Below are positions 38,401 to 48,199 of a stretch of 64,000 nt of DNA, piece after piece (position 1 is the stretch's first letter; every line of letters starts with the position of its first letter). The DNA lies in assembly GCA_963669155.1 (NCBI GenBank), contig OZ022587.1:1106808-1170807 (forward strand), in the 5' to 3' direction. Below the pieces are notes generated by a model that was given only the letters and a program-made list of their open reading frames with translations, was not told where the DNA came from and ran no database searches. Origin of the DNA: Arbacia lixula (lineage: Eukaryota > Echinodermata > Echinoidea > Arbacioida > Arbaciidae). A program made the translations under genes and the position numbers.

Positions 38401-38625
38401 GGAAACCCACAAGCTGCCATCTTCAAACTTCTCAAAGCGTACGTCGGCGAATGGGGTACAACACCGCCCATTGGAAGGCAACTCCTCGAGATCTTCAAAA
38501 CAAATAAAATGATGAAATCGGCGGAACATCTTAGAAGAGGTGTGCTCCTTGAGTTTTCAAATACAGTGAATATAATTCACTTCCGACAATTTCTATATCG
38601 GGCTAGGCTCAGTAGTAGGGAGTAG
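20472..38625 (+). CDS. LRR-ZU5-UPA-like-death-domain protein gene (PIDD-like order), multi-exon, 5' incomplete
   Basis: Model with matching splice phases at every joint: 20472-20495, 20849-21012, 23445-23661, 25051-25377, 26324-26583, 28240-28377, 31171-31339, 37085-37166 and 38247-38625. Domain order: LRR, Pro/Ser-rich linker, ZU5, UPA-like region, short linker, death domain. ZU5-UPA-death modules occur in UNC5, ankyrin and PIDD1. An LRR part in front is the PIDD1 order; PIDD1 is an adaptor for caspase-2 and NF-kappaB signalling. Here the LRRs look like the NLR type instead, so this may be a lineage-specific receptor or adaptor rather than an ortholog. No signal peptide or membrane span is visible. 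The 5' exons lie upstream of the window or are not recognised. The last exon ends early by a frameshift in a second death-domain unit. Confidence 0.72.
20849..21012 (+). CDS. LRR exon L6 (intact, nearest to the ZU5 exons)
   Basis: 164 nt, phases 1 to 0, GCAG acceptor, GTATGT donor. It encodes FKLNGTTISSPSACRDLARF, then SCLNNLEMEGELHLNDEF and an APSLK end. Its donor phase matches the phase 0 acceptor of the linker exon at 23445, so M18-L6-linker-ZU5 is the simplest in-frame gene model. Whether this exon, another L exon or several isoforms are used cannot be decided from sequence. Confidence 0.72.
21187..21210 (+). pseudogene. Mini-exon relic M19
   Basis: Reads DEGFLVE by homology. The acceptor and donor are both lost, in the same way as M9. 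Confidence 0.5.
21315..22010. repeat. 225-bp tandem triplication at the array edge
   Basis: The motif ttcttgcaggtgatgc recurs at 21315, 21541 and 21766, a period of 225-226 bp. The first two units are nearly identical; the third diverges toward its end and runs into the decayed LRR copy D16. Confidence 0.85.
22331..23444. other. Intron between array and linker exon
   Basis: About 1.1 kb. I see no exon, element or RNA gene. A mini-exon-like trace (actcctgttgtatt) fades out near 22340. Confidence 0.5.
23445..23661 (+). CDS. Linker exon between LRR and ZU5
   Basis: Acceptor tttaggcag at 23444; donor GTACAC at 23662; phase 0 in, phase 1 out. The start TITQLLRKGAPHLLSDVIHR looks like an amphipathic continuation of an LRR cap. 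The rest is rich in Ser, Pro and Gln (SSAASTLDQPGPSTS) and is probably unstructured. The frame is also open upstream to an ATG at 23340, but those codons lack any family likeness and the phase fit to both neighbours supports the splice. Composition is clearly more GC-rich than the surrounding intron. Confidence 0.65.
23662..25050. other. Intron
   Basis: 1.4 kb, AT-rich, ending in a normal acceptor (ccctgcttacag). I see no other gene or element. Confidence 0.5.
25051..25377 (+). CDS. ZU5 domain exon
   Basis: 327 nt, phase 1 to 1 (AACG before GTATTA). After a short Ser/Asn stretch comes the ZU5 signature: GGELQLEKYRVNVTIPSDAL, then EITLQIVHD, LSPDGLRFKRPVRVLLPHC and DVKVILRH. ZU5 domains are beta-rich modules that pack on UPA and death domains and can hold the protein closed. 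In PIDD1 a ZU5 contains an HFS autocleavage site; I see none here, so cleavage is not predicted. Confidence 0.88.
26324..26583 (+). CDS. ZU5 end / UPA start exon
   Basis: 260 nt, phase 1 to 0. The codon split G|TT joins the ZU5 exon as V, giving NENVWRIDRITLP. The exon continues with an acidic helix-like part (KEEIEIRIQQFSIQDIILYL) and a Cys-containing strand region (CSECPEGEPHFARLCIY). The acceptor has a pyrimidine-rich lead and the donor is GTCAGT. An overlapping frame from 26108 runs through the acceptor and stops at TGA, so it is not used. Confidence 0.8.
26971..27750. mobile_element. Long-TIR foldback element
   Basis: The ends are inverted copies over about 205 bp (26971-27177 against 27540-27750), roughly 80 percent alike by eye. 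Both start taactaaacaca and hold a run of 11-14 C (left) or G (right). The 360-bp centre has no reading frame. The arms would fold into a long hairpin. It lies in a gene intron. No clear target duplication. A solitary end of the same family is at about 38936-39024. Confidence 0.75.
28240..28377 (+). CDS. UPA-like region exon
   Basis: 138 nt, phase 0 to 0. The translation begins HNRDEQASTQDPFYPT and continues with the beta-strand-like stretches ESVLLRYSGGDIVVKIKC and PSSDAER. The acceptor (ttccatatcaaaaag) is weak in pyrimidines near the AG; the donor is GTATGC. Open frame and phase agreement with both neighbours support it. Confidence 0.7.
28850..31096 (-). pseudogene. RTE-clade LINE reverse transcriptase, dead copy
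   Basis: Read on the minus strand: the endonuclease end (NEIDCILSSD, then VNVGSDHRMV) near 31060-30950, a connecting region (30833-30135), the first RT motifs (KAAGQDNVM, HKKGD, ENQPREQAGFRRNFST) and GVRQGDTISPKLFTACLEHI with LRFADVIVIIANN. The frame is broken at several points (stops near 30840, 30134 and 29920). The catalytic FADD motif reads FADV, losing an essential Asp. The copy is 5'-truncated inside the endonuclease. It lies antisense in a host intron. Confidence 0.9.
31171..31339 (+). CDS. UPA-like region exon 2
   Basis: 169 nt, phase 0 to 1. It reads DKSVDLASIFKGEGRACDFP, then ILRYITFEVHQKKTPLQIV and SFRPPCRVH, with strand-like alternation as in UPA domains. Acceptor aatttag, donor GTAAGT. 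UPA modules pack against ZU5 and precede the death domain in this family. Confidence 0.75.
31340..32170. other. Intron, AT-rich
   Basis: Only AT-rich sequence including a TATATA-rich stretch near 31905-31940. Nothing coding is seen. Confidence 0.5.
32180..32692 (+). mobile_element. Penelope-like element remnant with GIY-YIG endonuclease end
   Basis: In the plus frame ending at 32692 a GIY-YIG type module is seen: SNVVYEFQCRCDARYVGRTS, then LSDRIKQHVP, with the paired cysteines and YVGRT found in Penelope-like elements. Just upstream FSTNRMLPPTVKDV matches the segment that normally precedes it. A run of about 17 C (32498-32514) lies in the frame. At 32195-32230 the text aacgaagcttttcgatctgcagctcatcaggtta resembles the terminal repeats of such elements. 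The reverse transcriptase is missing, so the copy is internally deleted. Confidence 0.75.
32700..37084. other. Long intron of the ZU5/death-domain gene
   Basis: 4.4 kb. It has a GC-richer stretch at 34230-34820 with no usable frame or family likeness that I recognise, a purine-rich run at 35575-35780, a (CA)n tract at 36310-36365 and a run of 14 C at 36977-36990. A 32-nt exon-like piece at 35447-35478 does not fit the phases. Confidence 0.4.
37085..37166 (+). CDS. Short linker exon before the death domain
   Basis: 82 nt, phase 1 to 2. Acceptor tttgaattag, donor GTAAGC. It reads PEIAEPRGPEGDSSTQASKH and then LSMTVPP, a polar linker. The split codons (G|AT before, CC|A after) join both neighbours in frame, which is strong support for such a short exon. 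Confidence 0.7.
38247..38625 (+). CDS. Death domain exon (last exon)
   Basis: Acceptor ttcttatag at 38246, phase 2. The first 80 or so residues form a death domain: LTDEVLLDLSKTVDI, then DQFSVHLGFSSAE, AIFKLLKAYVGEWGTT and RQLLEIFKTNKM, which match the helix pattern of the six-helix fold that mediates homotypic signalling contacts. After EHLRRG a second unit begins (VLLEFSNTVNI) but the frame ends at TAG 38623-38625. Its remainder is found in another frame downstream, so the stop results from a frameshift. Confidence 0.85.
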
Positions 38626-38761
38626 TGCTATGGTCAATGCACATGCAAACCAACAAACTGCCATCCATCAACTTCTCAAATCATACGTTAGGGGAAATGT
38701 GACAAAAGCGTCGAGTGCAAGGAAACTCCTTGAAATATTCGCTACACTTGTATTCTTTTAA
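38544..38761 (+). pseudogene. Second death-domain-like unit, frameshifted
   Basis: The start (RGVLLEFSNTVNI) is in the frame of the first death domain. From about 38600 the likeness moves to another frame: GLGSVVGSSAMVNAHANQ, AIHQLLKSYVRG, ARKLLEIF and then TAA at 38759-38761. Each part mirrors the first unit (GFSSAEGSAQ, AIFKLLKAYVGE, RQLLEIF). A small indel near 38592-38599 separates the frames. It looks like an internal duplication that lost its frame. Confidence 0.75.
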
Positions 38762-38840
38762 GGAAGTTTCAAATCAATTAAATTCAAGTCTGTGGAAACT
38801 ATATAGAATGACAATTAAATGAAAATGGATTGTTTAAATC

Positions 38841-38846
38841 AATAAA
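38841..38846 (+). terminator. Poly(A) signal AATAAA
   Basis: AATAAA lies 215 nt after the death-domain stop, in AT-rich sequence. It is the first good signal on this strand after the exon. Confidence 0.5.
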
Positions 38847-38935
38847 TACATGCATGGTAATTACTACGCAGTGTTGTGTGTTGAACATTTTTTCTTTTTA
38901 ACAATTTCTCCTAAATGTCAGACCAAAGGTGAGGG

Positions 38936-39024
38936 CGGTCAATATATTTGATAAAAGGTTCCGTTTTTTTGCTTAAGAGGAAGGGGGGGGGGGGGGACTT
39001 TCAGTTTATTGTGTTTGGTACACA
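38936..39024. mobile_element. Solo end of the foldback family seen at 26971-27750
   Basis: tttgcttaagaggaa followed by 13 G and a gtgtttggta end resemble the right arm of that element. No partner arm is found nearby. Confidence 0.45.
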
Positions 39025-40472
39025 CAGTGGTAGCAATAATACAACTGCTAAACAAACCACGTTATGGTAATAGCTTTTGAATTACCTTACCTCGCGTTGA
39101 CATTTCAGCAATGAATAATCTGGGAGTTAACCTTGACGAAACGTAACTGCCATCACCTCCGACCGCTGCAACAGATGAGTAAGCCACCTTACATACAGGG
39201 TTAGTAAAAAAAAATGTCCCATTGTTTCACAGTTGTCTTGTTTGAATGGCCATTCAATTATGGGTTCATAAATATCCTGGTAAAGTGAATCTCCAATCAT
39301 ATTTTGGTACCAAGTGGCTGGTTAAAGAAGAAAAGAAATGGGGAAATAAGTAAATTGTTTGATTTCCTCTCTTCACACAAACAGATGGGGGCACTTTATT
39401 CAGTGCAAAGATACATTATTAACCAATCAAACCTTAATTACATGCATGACTATTCTGTATTTAGGTTTTGAAGTTTTTTGATTTCAATTTAATCCAATCC
39501 AATTCATGCTTAAGTATCCTCTCTTAAGACATGCAGAAGTGTATATAATGTAATAAACATGTATAACATAGCGAAACATCAAGTCAAGACAGTTTGTGTT
39601 ATATAAGTTGTCTTTTTTAAGAAGCTATACGAATTACCTTCATTCCTAAATCTGCTAAAATCCTACGTGCTCCGAGTCTCAAGGTTTTAATTTTCTATTT
39701 CAGTATATTGTGGTCTTTATGCTTTCCCATTGTATGGCACAACAATTTTTTTTATGCAAATGGTCGTGTTCGTAAAAAAATGCCGGACACACAAACTAAA
39801 AAAAAACACCCATAAATGATGAAAAAGATGAGACAAAAGTAAAAGATGAACAAGAAACGAAACATGCAGAAGATGGTTGAATGTATTCCGTTTTTTTATT
39901 TGACGTGGATGATAATGAGTATACTATAACTAGTCCTATCAGCAACATTTTCTTCCACATGAAGATGAAGCTTAATTTGTAGAACAAGTGGGATTGTGAA
40001 AATAAAATTTTGAAAGGAGAAACGAATAATTTGAAAGAAAAAGGTCTCATATAAATTCAATTAGGTGAGTGAGCAACAGTGATCAAAAACAAATAAAGAA
40101 AGAAGGACATCGATTTAAGTAAGTTAACATTTGTCTTCTTTCTATTCTTTGCAGCCGCAGATAAGGAGCAAGCAATGCAAAGTGTACGGGGACTGACTGG
40201 ACCGACCTTGGTGTAAGGCATGGCTTTACTTTCTCTTAAATACACATATTTCGCTAAATGAACACCCAAGATATTGTCACAATCGATCAAACATGGGGTA
40301 TGCCGTGTGCGTGGCGTAACAATACTTCTTTTAGAGATCAGAGGCAACAACCAGGCCAAGCTCTGAGAAAGGCTGATTTGAGTAGTATTGCCGATCACTT
40401 TACTCTACAAATTAACAACCTCATTACAATTGCTGTTATAAAGGAAACAAATTAAGAAACAAGATCGATCTT
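39025..40472. other. Intergenic, nothing recognised
   Basis: AT-rich sequence with scattered short frames on both strands that show no family likeness. Confidence 0.4.
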
Positions 40473-41070
40473 GATTTACGCCGTGCAGATGATAAACTCG
40501 AAAAACCTATTTTATTAATGTGGTTCGTGTACACTTTGCTGAATATGAGGATAGACTGAGATAGGCATCATTGGTTTCCAACCAAGGGAAGGAAATCCAC
40601 TGTAACAATTCACGATGACGATTCTGTGTAAATTCAATGATTCACATGGATCCTGATGGTGTTCCAGGTGCTATTGGTACATAATTGGGTTACATGTATT
40701 ACTTTGCATGCATCATGCTTGTAATTACGTTATTCTGGACCAAATGTTCTTAACCACTGGATTGAGCTACCCTGTTTACATTATAACAAATAGATAAATG
40801 TTCCTGAAACGTCGCAACGTTTTAACATATCGGTTATTAATTTTAAGGTAACCTGAAAACTATAACATATTGCGACACATGACTATATCGAGCATTCGAT
40901 GTATTGTAAATAGATGGATGCGTCTTCTTGAGAACAATTATAATGACATATGATACAGCAAGTTATCCAATGATTAAAGGTACATATTGAGTGTCTATCC
41001 ACATATTCAGCAAAGTGTACACGAACCACATTAATAAAATAGGTTTTTTGAGTTTATTATCTGCACGGCG
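40473..41070. mobile_element. TIR element of about 600 bp
   Basis: gatttacgccgtgcagat at 40473 recurs inverted at 41070. The arms are about 85 nt (40473-40557 and 40986-41070) with only a few mismatches, including the shared gtggttcgtgtacactttgc. The centre has no frame. Such arms mark a non-autonomous DNA transposon. No target duplication is evident. Confidence 0.7.
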
Positions 41071-41812
41071 TAAATCATCCAAAACCTACTCGAAATCTAG
41101 CAATAATCATAATTCCGCTCGAATTCAGTTTCTAGTCCTTTTCATGGTGGACAGTTCTTATACACTATTTCCTACCATGGGTTTTACATGTTTTTTGTTT
41201 TTGTTTGTTTGACCTGCAAAATGCTACCCAAAGCAGGGGCCATTTTAGTTTGATTTCGGAAGTAGAAGGGAATATACTCGTCACCTGACTATCTGTACTT
41301 GCATGACCTACGTAGCAGAATGGCATAATTAGCCATAATTAACATTATCTTTTATAATTTTTAAGTCGTGATCAACAGTTACAGCCTAAACCATATTACC
41401 TCATCCCGTATGGATTAAAAGAAATCGTGTATATTATCTATGTAAATGCTTTGAATGCATTAATCATATGCAAATAGGTCATGACACAGTTCTCTGGGGC
41501 CTAAATCTTCTGTTTGCCTGGTGGACTGCAGCTGCTCTGTGGAAATGTGCGTACCACTTGTTAAAAAGAAATTAAATACCTTTCTATGGGGTTGTTTAAT
41601 TAGCCAACATGATTTGGTTTGATTTTAGATGGAATTTAGTCGTGCCGAGTTGTGTTTTGTTTTAGATTACAGTTTGCGATTCGTTCAACTGTAAATCGTG
41701 ATATTGTAATATATCCCCTATTATGACTTTTCGTGAAAAGCACATAAAGTGTATCACTCACTTCAAAACACATTGTGAAATTTACCTTTTTTTTCGTGTT
41801 GCCAAGTGAGAC

Positions 41813-44800
41813 TTCTTGATTATTTTGTATTTAATTGAACTGTAATTGTAAATGTATAAAATATGGTTTGTAGTGGTAAGCTGTTTTGTATACTACAATG
41901 AATAAAAGAAGTGATCACATTTGGCAACAAAGCGAGTGCGTCTATTAATGAAATGTATATCCAACAATCCATTCGTTAGCAACAAAGTGATTATTTCCAT
42001 CAATGAAATGTATATTTGGCAATCCATCATGTCTTCACTTCAGTGTTTTCTTGTGTGACTACAAAAATCAATTATATTGGCACTGCGCAGGTAACAGAGA
42101 TGACTTGATAAGGTTTGCTATTGATATGGTATTGATAGATCAGACTGCTAGAGCATGTCTATCAATTCTCTTGCTCTCAGAAACTTGATAAGCTCTGGGT
42201 AATAAATTGTTGCATTGTTGCACAATTTCCTTCCCTTATGTTGTACAGTTTTTACAAGTAGTTTGTATAAGATATGCACAAGTTACGTCAAGGTACGTTG
42301 TATCTATGTATTCATATTGTATGACCGACGACATGATTATTGTGATAGCGTCGGTAACGTAGAGGTTCACCCTACGGATTTTATGTAATAACTTTTTTTT
42401 TTGCTGCAGATGTTGCTACATCAACCTATTCATTTTTATATGAGGAATAACAAGGTTGTTATCAAATGAAAGTAATCAAGTGGGTTATTGTCTAGAAAAT
42501 TGAGGAATCTTCCAATATTGTCTTGAGGGTGAAGGTTGGGCTTATAACACTGTATACGGCATTCTTTATATGCAATCTAAGGTATTGATCGTCATTATGG
42601 CGGTAATAAATTATTTCAACAGCTATCAGTTGATATTAAATATCTTCATACATGCAGAATGATTCGTAAAATATAACTTTTATCAGGATAGTATCTTTTA
42701 TAAATGCATTTTAATATCTCTATATTGTTCGTTAAAACAGTGTTATGATCCATTTGATACGAGAAGGGAAATATTGCGTTAGAAATATAGGTAGAACTCA
42801 CCCCGTCTAATCAGCACTTACGAAGTTGATCATGCATGTTTTAATTAAGCTACTAGCTATACTGCATCTATGATCTTTTGTGCAGTCAATTCAAAAAGAG
42901 TAGCAAAGGACTTTTTGTTGACAGAGGAAAAAATAGCTTGAGAGCAGGAGAGATTATTTTAAACACATAAAGACTTTCCTCTGGAATGTACTTAAGCCGC
43001 TGCTTTTTCAACCTATGAAAAAACGTGAAATCATTTCAGATCAAATTCCTTATTCTCTCAATGAAATGTACATACAGCAATCCATCGTTACCAACAAAAA
43101 AGCGATTGTGTTCCTCAATGAAAAGTCAGTCTACCGTGATTTAAGTGTTTTCTTGTGTGATTCCACAGATCAATTCTACTGGCACTGCGGAAGTAACAGA
43201 AATGGCCTTTGTAATTGTGCTATTGATATGGTATTGATAGATCAGGCTGCTAGAGCATGTCTATCAGCTCTCTTGTTCTCAGCAGCTTGACGGGCTCTGA
43301 TTGATAAATTGTTACATTGATGCAAAATATCCTTTCCTTATTTTGTACAAATTATGTTGTTTATGATATGCGCAAGTAACGTCAAGGTACAGTAGTACAT
43401 GTATACATGTATTTGTATTGTATGACCGACGACATGATTTTTGTGATTACGTCATTAACGTAGAAGTTTACCCTAGGGGTTTTATGTAATAACTTGCTGC
43501 ATATGTTACTTCATTAACCTATTTACTTTTATATGAAGAATGACAAGGTTTTTATTAAATGAAAATAATCATTTGGGGTCTTGTCTAGAAAATTTGAAAA
43601 ACCCTCGAAGATTTTCTTGAAGGTGAAGATTGTGTGTACAAAAATGTATATGGAATTGTTATCACCTGATGTTAAATCTTTTCTTATATGCATTATGGAT
43701 TATACAATTTAACTTTAAACAGAATACTACCTTTTACATTATTGCATTTGAATACCTTCATATTTTTTGATAAAACAAATATGCACATTTAACAGTCTTC
43801 AGACAGAACAAAAAGTTATAACGAAGTAAATTATGTTTAATATTTTATATGACATATAAGATATTGACAAACGTCCCACAAAAAATGAATTTCCTGCGAA
43901 AGTGACTACATTTGCCTTTAAATTCTAATATCAACACGATTTCAATCAGTGTTATGATGCCTTTGATATGTGCTGTCAATTCTAAAAAGAGTACTCAAAA
44001 TGTGTCACTTGTAAACTTGACTGTTTGTCGTTCTGCCCTGTGAGACTCCTTGATTATTTTTATTCACTTGAATTGTAATTGAAATTATGTAAAATATGAC
44101 TTAAATAGTAAGATGCAATGTATATTACAGTGGGTAAAAGAATAGACAACATTTGGCAACACAGCGAGTGTGTCTCTCATTGAAAGGTAGATACAGCAAT
44201 CCATCGTTGGCAACAAAAAAGCGATTGTCCATTAATGAAATGAATATATGGCAATCCATCGTGACGTACAAGTGTTTTCTTGTGTGCCTCCACAAACCAA
44301 TTCTACTGCCACTGCAGAAATAACATTAAAGGCCTTCGTTAGGTTTGCTATTGATATGGTATTGATAGATCAGACTGCTACAGCATGTCTATCAATTCTC
44401 TTGTTCTCAGCAGCTTGATGAGCTCTGGGTAAGAAATTGTTACATTGTTGCACAATTTCCTTTCCTTATTTTGTACAGTTCGTACACATATTTTGTTTAT
44501 GATATGCATAAGTAACGTCAAGGTACGCTAGTACATGAAAAAATTGTATATATGTACTCATATTGTATGACCGACGACATGATTATTGTGATAGCATCGT
44601 TATGGAGGTTTACCGTACTGATTGTATGTAATAACTTGTTTTTTGTTGGTGCATATGTTACTACATTAACCTCTTCATGTTTATATGAGGAATGAAAAGG
44701 TTTTGATCAAATGGAAGTAATCATTTGGGTTATCTTTTAGAAAGTTGAGGAACCCTCCAATATTTTCTTGAGGGTGAAGGTTGTGTGTATATTACTGCAT

Positions 44801-45000
44801 ACGGCATTCTTTATGTGCAATCTAAGCTATCGATCGTCAATATCACAGTAGTAGGTGTTTTCAACATCTACCAGTTTATTTAAATGTCTTCTTACATACA
44901 TTATGGATTATAACAACTAATATATATTTAGAGCAATAACATTGGCAGTTTGAAAAGCGAGACCATGATTTCAACATTTTTTCTGAGCGTTGTCAATTTG
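41813..45000. repeat. Tandem triplication, period about 1.1 kb
   Basis: The core tgttttcttgtgtg recurs near 42049, 43151 and 44279, and other landmarks (tgaccgacgacatgatt, gtcaattcaaaaagagta) repeat in the same order. Flanking blocks at 41383-41560 and 45128-45285 are also alike (cagctgctctgtggaaatg against cagctgctctatgggattg), so a larger unit was involved. Confidence 0.8.
43015..43290 (+). CDS. Small unknown frame in triplication copy 2
   Basis: 91 codons, of which the last 45 or so (SVFLCDSTDQFYWHCGSN, then CAIDMVLIDQAARACLSALL) are also open in copy 1 (42003-42188), with the stop codon at the same place. Copy 3 (about 44270-44420) is frameshifted. I recognise no family. It could be a 3' exon, since copy 1 has a cttcag before TGTTTTC, or chance openness of a repeat. 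A Tyr-Trp-His-Cys stretch is shared by copies 1 and 2. Confidence 0.2.
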   Translation: MKKREIISDQIPYSLNEMYIQQSIVTNKKAIVFLNEKSVYRDLSVFLCDSTDQFYWHCGSNRNGLCNCAIDMVLIDQAARACLSALLFSAA

Positions 45001-46149
45001 AAGATCTCGCTTTGAAGAAAAATATGAGGGTAATGTATCACTTGATGCGAGCAATTCATCATCTTGTGAAGAAAAGTATGTTCTTTCATGTAAGGCTACA
45101 ATCTTGTATAATTTGTAAGACTCTATCAAACGTTGCAGCCTTAAACCATATATTTGTAGTTTCTGAACCCGTATGGGTTAAATCATGGGGGCTAAATCCT
45201 CTTTTTGCCAGAAAAAAATCTGCAGCTGCTCTATGGGATTGTGTGTACCACAAATTAAATTTAAATTTAGAAATTATTTGAACTAAATTTTGGTAAGAGA
45301 TAAAATGTTACTTCTATGATGGCTCAAATCCTCATTTTGCTCATTTTGATTTTGTCCAAATATTGTGTTAAATCATAATGTTATGAAGTGTAGATGCAGT
45401 TGTGTAAATACAATTGACTTACCTAAGAAATATGAATAAATCATCAAGTTCAGTGGTTAATCATGAAGTGTTATCTTTGTTTAATGTTTCGATGTGTACC
45501 CATCTCAGAGTATATTTACACTCACAAAATACAGTTTGAGGATCGATTTGGCCCATTGTAGGTACGTCACATGAAACAAAGAGATTAAATCTCAAGACAC
45601 ACAAGTACACAAAACCCGTGGACACTACATATTTATCCCGATTATGGATAAGTTACAATAAGTATGCACGCAGAGGCTAATATATTTTTGATCGAAGACA
45701 TTCAATTATAAAAAATGTCGTTGAATATCACGACATGTCTGGGCTTGTAGATGACATCAATCTATTTCGTATGCCCAGTTACCTAAGAAATAATAGATTG
45801 GGACAAAATCTACATATAAATACACAAAGAGAGATATTTTATATATATAAAAGTTGGTGATAAATGTGAAATATTTTATTTTTACCAAATGTTCACAGCG
45901 TAATTATTACAACATGATTAGAATATGGCATTTATGGTGCATGATAACCATTTTACTTTATTATTCTACCTTTTACACCCGTTTTCCAATGATATTTTTC
46001 AAGCTTACGTCCTACGCGATGGATGTCAGGAGCATAGAACAATAATGACAATATACAGTAAATTATAGGATCATGAGATATTTATTTTAAATCTCTCAGT
46101 TTTCCAGATGACTTCTTTTTTGTGATTTCATGGACAAATTTGCATCAAA

Positions 46150-47087
46150 CTTGAGTCATTGTTCTTGAGGCATAGCGCCCCATTCTACCCTCATGCATAT
46201 TTCGAGGAATGACCTATCTGTCGTTGATGGCTCGGCCTAGGGCATCCCATGCATGCTCTATGTATGGGGTTCATATCCGGCGAACAAGCTGGCCATGGCA
46301 ACTGTACGACGCCCTCTGTCTCCGGGAATTCCCTTACTGCAGCGGCCCTGTGCGGTCCAGCGTTGTCATCCTGCAGTCGGAAATTGTGCCCATACACTCG
46401 TTTTGCATAAGGAAGACAGTGGAACTCCAAGATATCCCTGTAGGCGGCGGCGTAAACGTTTCCGTCCGGAACCACCAGTGGCGTTTTCCCTCCATAATGG
46501 ATGCCGGCCCATATCATCACTGAGCCGCTTCCGCCTTCAGTCGTCTGATGGATCCACTTATCGCGAAGGTTTTCCCGGGCTAATCGACGAACTCGTTGTC
46601 CCCCATCCTTTCGGTCGAATGAATCGGCTCTCGTCCGTGAAGACCATATGTTGCCAAATGTCCTGGATGAAGCCGTCTGTGCTCCCTACCCCAAAGGAGA
46701 CGAGCTACTCTGTGGTGAACAGACAGGCGTGGACATTTGGTCAACCGTCGTGCTCGGTAATTATGTTGGAGCAATCTGCGATTAACGGTTGACCGGGAAA
46801 CGGTGATCCCATGATATCTCCTCCACAAGCGACGAAGACGGCTCGTGGGCAATTTCCGGTTTCTGCGGCTGAAATTAAACGGTTGGCGATCATCTCTTCT
46901 TGTGGTCAATCTGGGACGTCCTGGAGATTTCCCTGGCCGCACATTTCCCGCCTCACGTTGACGTTTCATGATCTTAGAGACTGCTCCACGTGATATCCCT
47001 AGCTTCTGCAATATTAGTCTGCTTGTAGCCCTCCTGTCGCAGTGCTACCACTCTCTCGCGTGTTGTTCTTGCCGTTGGACCAGGCAT
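46150..47087 (-). pseudogene. Tc1-like transposase, frameshifted
   Basis: Starts at ATG 47087-47085 (MPGPTARTTRERVVALRQEG, a helix-turn-helix arm). A frameshift near 47010 leads into KLGISRGAVSKIMKRQRE and the GRPRLT linker. A later shift places the first catalytic part in another frame. LQDDNAGPHRAA and WPACSPDMNPI give the second Asp, and the EHAWDALGRAI part with the Glu is again in another frame near 46250. It is a cut-and-paste transposase relic of the DD34E group. I could not find the terminal repeats with confidence. Confidence 0.9.
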
Positions 47088-47329
47088 AGTCCAGGTAACG
47101 AATTAAGAAGTTGTACCCTGCAGTCCGCATTTAAAGCCAAACTGAAGAGATCACTGATCTCTTCATATTCAAATTAACTCATATAAAGATAGCTTTGTGT
47201 TAATACCCATGCAATGTTTGTGTGTTTGTGTGTGTGTGTGTGTGTGTGGATGTATGTATGTATGTATAGTAATTTATTCTGTATACCATGTGTCAATTTT
47301 GAAAAATCATATAATTTTGTATTTAAAAG

Positions 47330-47466
47330 GGGGCTACTGCTCACAAGTATTTTACTTTTTTGTTGTAACCTCCTATTCCATTATCTGTATTTATATGATT
47401 GATACATGACATGTATTTTATTGTTGTTTTTATGATTTGGAATTAATAAATGAACTGAACTGAACG
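47330..47466 (+). mobile_element. LINE 3' tail fragment
   Basis: GGGGGCTACTGCTCACAAGT, then an AT-rich part and aataaatgaactgaactgaac, a short-repeat tail typical of CR1-like LINE ends. No coding part remains. The (TG)n tract at 47216-47250 lies just before. Confidence 0.5.
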
Positions 47467-47869
47467 TCTCTACCGATTTTAATTTCAAACGGTACAAGGA
47501 ACTCGAAAGATTGCAACCTTCTTATACACAGTGCTAAATCAGGGAAAGGGACATAATATCATATCCATAGGCTTTCATTGTCAACAACAAAAGAATTCCT
47601 TACGTAATCCAAATTTCTCATGTTCCAATGTCACCTGTGTAATGGTAATTGGATGTCATTTTCTCCTGATAGTTCCTCTTCTTCCTACCTCTGGTAAGAA
47701 AGAAGTATCGGATCGCACAGGCCATGTGCACTTCCCTCAGCCAGTCTGATGTAATTGGAAAACTCAATTACCATTTTGTCTACGCGTAGCTTTTCAAATA
47801 CAAACAAAATCTGTCGATTTTTATTCAAAAGTATCTTATTCCGCCTTTATGACCAACAGATATATATAT

Positions 47870-48175
47870 GATTATCATCACCATCATCATCAGCCTACTG
47901 CAGGGCAATGGCCTCCACAAGTAAATGACAAAGATGTATGTCCTGTGCAGTTGCTATTCATTTAATGCCTTATCAACTTAGTGAGCTCATCACTCGTGAA
48001 CCCAACTATAGTCTCCATTCTTTAATACTTTCATGACTTTAGTCTGATTTCGTATCCAATGGAGTGTCTTCTTATCGTATTTGGTTATTCCTAGTATAAT
48101 GCGCTCCATATTGTGTTTAGTTGAGTAGTTTGAGTTTCTATTCCATTTGCTTTGTATATACATTATATATATGGG
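47870..48175 (-). pseudogene. RTE-clade LINE 3' fragment
   Basis: On the minus strand MERIILGITKYDKKTLHWIR then NQTKVMKVL matches the C-terminal part of the RTE copies at 29.2 kb and 61.1 kb. The end at 47870 carries the trinucleotide-like catcaccatcatcatcag tail. Only about 100 codons remain. Confidence 0.75.
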
Positions 48176-48199
48176 CATACATATATATATATATATGCC

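Noticed and set aside
46253..46792. 179-codon plus-strand frame
   Set aside because: It is antisense to the Tc1-like transposase and has no own likeness.
47197..47409. Plus-strand Cys/Val-rich frame
   Set aside because: It is a translation of the (TG)n microsatellite and a LINE tail.
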